Part shown: one piece after another, positions 15,595 to 16,567 of the stretch
Layout of the letters: each line of letters begins with the position of its first letter
How positions within the stretch are numbered: position 1 is the stretch's first letter
From: Rickettsiales bacterium
Lineage (GTDB): Bacteria; Pseudomonadota; Alphaproteobacteria; Rickettsiales; UBA1997
DNA: 16,567 bases
Direction: 5' to 3'
NCBI GenBank assembly: GCA_947441695.1
Contig: CANEUK010000007.1
Coordinates: 1-16,567, forward strand
Notes under the pieces: model-generated
Database searches by the model: none
What the model was told of the DNA's origin: nothing
Seen by the model: only the letters and a program-made list of their open reading frames with translations
Made by a program: the position numbers and the translations under genes

Positions 15595-16317
15595 ATGGAA
15601 AATCAAAATTTTGAAAAAAAATCTTTACGAATAATAAGTTTCGATCCAGATGGAAAGTTTAAGCCATCGGAAAGTGACAGAGATTATATTTCCAAGCATT
15701 GCGTTGCTTTTGCTAATGCCAACGGAGGAACTTTGGTTATTGGAATTGAAGATAAGCAAATTATTCCGCCCACAAGCCAAAAAATTGATGACTTGGATTT
15801 GCCCAATAAACTTAAAAAAAGAATTTCTGACATTACTCAAAACGTTTCCGTAAACGCTACTATCGAGACTAATTCCAATGGTGGACAAACTATTAAGATA
15901 GAAATTTTGCCAAGCAGGCAAACTATAGCCTCAACAAATGACGGAAAATATTATCTTCGAGTTTCTGATAGCTCCATAGCTCTTTTGCCAGAAGAGCTTT
16001 CTCGTCTTCTTAACGACAAGCCATCTTTCATTTGGGAAACTAAAAAAACCAAGGTTTTTGCAGATAAAATTAACGACGAAAAGCTAAGAAATTTCATCTC
16101 ACAAATCAAATCTGCCGAAAAGGAGCGCGTTAGCGATTTTGTTAAAAAAATGAGTGATGAAGAGATTTTGGAACATTATTTTTTTACCGATGAAAGTTAT
16201 CTAACAAATCTCGGAATTCTCTGGATTGGCTCTCGACAAGATCGCGGCAAACTTTCTTACTGCCCAACTGTAACATTTTTAAAATACGACGAAAGAGAAG
16301 AGAGAATAAAAAAATAA
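15595..16317 (+). CDS. AlbA/Schlafen-type putative DNA-binding protein, first part, ends at slippery site
   Basis: 240 residues in this frame. An AlbA_2-like N-terminal domain shows AFANANGGTLVIGIED (38-53), matching the family AFANxxGGxLxIGIxD pattern, and then GKYYLRVSDSSIALLPEEL. Downstream, LTNLGILWIGSRQDR and the CPTVTFLKYD strand resemble the region before the GHKL-type ATP-binding domain in such proteins. Their role is poorly defined (transcription regulators, or helicase-like ATP-binding proteins in some annotations). The frame ends at TAA directly after an A7 run (16308-16314), and the protein continues in the -1 frame (next entry). I chose the ATG at 15595, one base after the pstC stop; an in-frame TTG at 15586 would overlap pstC by eight bases and add only three residues. 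No strong Shine-Dalgarno is seen. The frame break may be programmed, a true mutation or a homopolymer error. Confidence 0.8.
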   Translation: MENQNFEKKSLRIISFDPDGKFKPSESDRDYISKHCVAFANANGGTLVIGIEDKQIIPPTSQKIDDLDLPNKLKKRISDITQNVSVNATIETNSNGGQTIKIEILPSRQTIASTNDGKYYLRVSDSSIALLPEELSRLLNDKPSFIWETKKTKVFADKINDEKLRNFISQIKSAEKERVSDFVKKMSDEEILEHYFFTDESYLTNLGILWIGSRQDRGKLSYCPTVTFLKYDEREERIKK

Positions 16318-16567
16318 CTTTCGATGACTATTACCTAAATCCAAAAGAGTTGGTGGAAAAAATTTTAGAATTTCCAGAATGGGACGAAGGAGTTGAAATT
16401 TCGGATGGAGCTTCTCGCAAACTAATTTTCAATTACCCAAAAGACGTAATTCGAGAATTGTTGGTTAATTCTATTATTCACCGTCCTTATACCCAAAGAG
16501 GAGATATTGCGGTTAAATTATATCCCGATTACCTAGAAATTACTAATCCCGGCAGATTTCCGCTTGG
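16308..16567 (+). pseudogene. Continuation of the AlbA/Schlafen-type gene in the -1 frame, cut by the window end
   Basis: From 16314 the -1 frame is open for 84 codons to the window edge. It encodes the expected continuation: ITFDDYYLNPKELVEKILEF, then FNYPKDVIRELLVNSIIHRP, whose ELLVNSIIH is the N-box-like motif of a GHKL-type ATP-binding domain, and LYPDYLEITNPGRFPL, the family pattern for the strand following it. The joint lies exactly at A AAA AAA followed by TAA in the upstream frame, so a -1 slip yields a full-length product. It is labelled as a pseudogene because the frame is broken, but recoding is equally open. The family usually has Asp where Pro appears in HRPY. No internal start with a Shine-Dalgarno was found that would make it an independent gene. 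Confidence 0.75.

Noticed and set aside
15586..15597. TTG at 15586 as start of the AlbA/Schlafen-type gene
   Set aside because: It would overlap pstC by eight bases and add only three residues; ATG at 15595 is a normal start one base after the pstC stop.

Overview
The window is AT-rich (roughly two thirds A+T by eye) and reads as part of a chromosome of a host-associated alphaproteobacterium, most likely of the Rickettsiales/Holosporales type. The pointers are the sequence style of L27, L21, EF-G and Tgt, a CcmG-type thioredoxin, a PstC permease with the N-terminal extension common in alphaproteobacteria, a very large ankyrin-repeat protein without a signal peptide, and loose intergenic DNA with palindromes. 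This placement is an inference from gene content, not from a search. TGA ends fusA, so the ordinary bacterial code is used. Clear Shine-Dalgarno sequences are rare: rpmA, the ankyrin gene and tlpA have one, most other genes do not.

Left part (1-1313): about 370 bases without a recognisable gene, then on the minus strand tRNA-Leu(UAG), a strong hairpin terminator, rpmA (L27) and rplU (L21). An inverted repeat whose arms both read TTGACA lies between rplU and the next, divergent gene.

Middle (1314-7666): a 675-residue LD-carboxypeptidase (peptidase S66) with a long unrecognised C-terminal extension (+), a CcmG/DsbE-like thioredoxin (-) whose start is only 14 bases from the divergent tgt gene (+), and fusA (EF-G, +), which stands alone without rpsL, rpsG or tuf. 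Two related palindromic intergenic elements flank fusA, one on each side, and their core is in opposite orientation relative to the shared left flank.

Right part (7667-16567): a 1270-residue ankyrin-repeat protein (-), then a compact minus-strand operon rsmE - tlpA-like - FAD-dependent amine oxidoreductase. Divergent from rsmE is pstC (+), followed after one base not by pstA but by an AlbA/Schlafen-type putative DNA-binding/ATP-binding gene. That gene is interrupted by a one-base frame change exactly at an A7 run with the form of a -1 slippery site, and it runs off the window end.

Functionally the window mixes translation housekeeping (L21, L27, tRNA-Leu, Tgt, EF-G, RsmE), envelope and periplasmic thiol chemistry (LD-carboxypeptidase, CcmG, TlpA), phosphate uptake (PstC) and probable host interaction (ankyrin protein). 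No insertion sequence, integrase, CRISPR array or obvious new multi-gene system is visible. The most unusual items are the fusA-flanking palindromic elements, the slippery-site gene at the right end, and the extended LD-carboxypeptidase.
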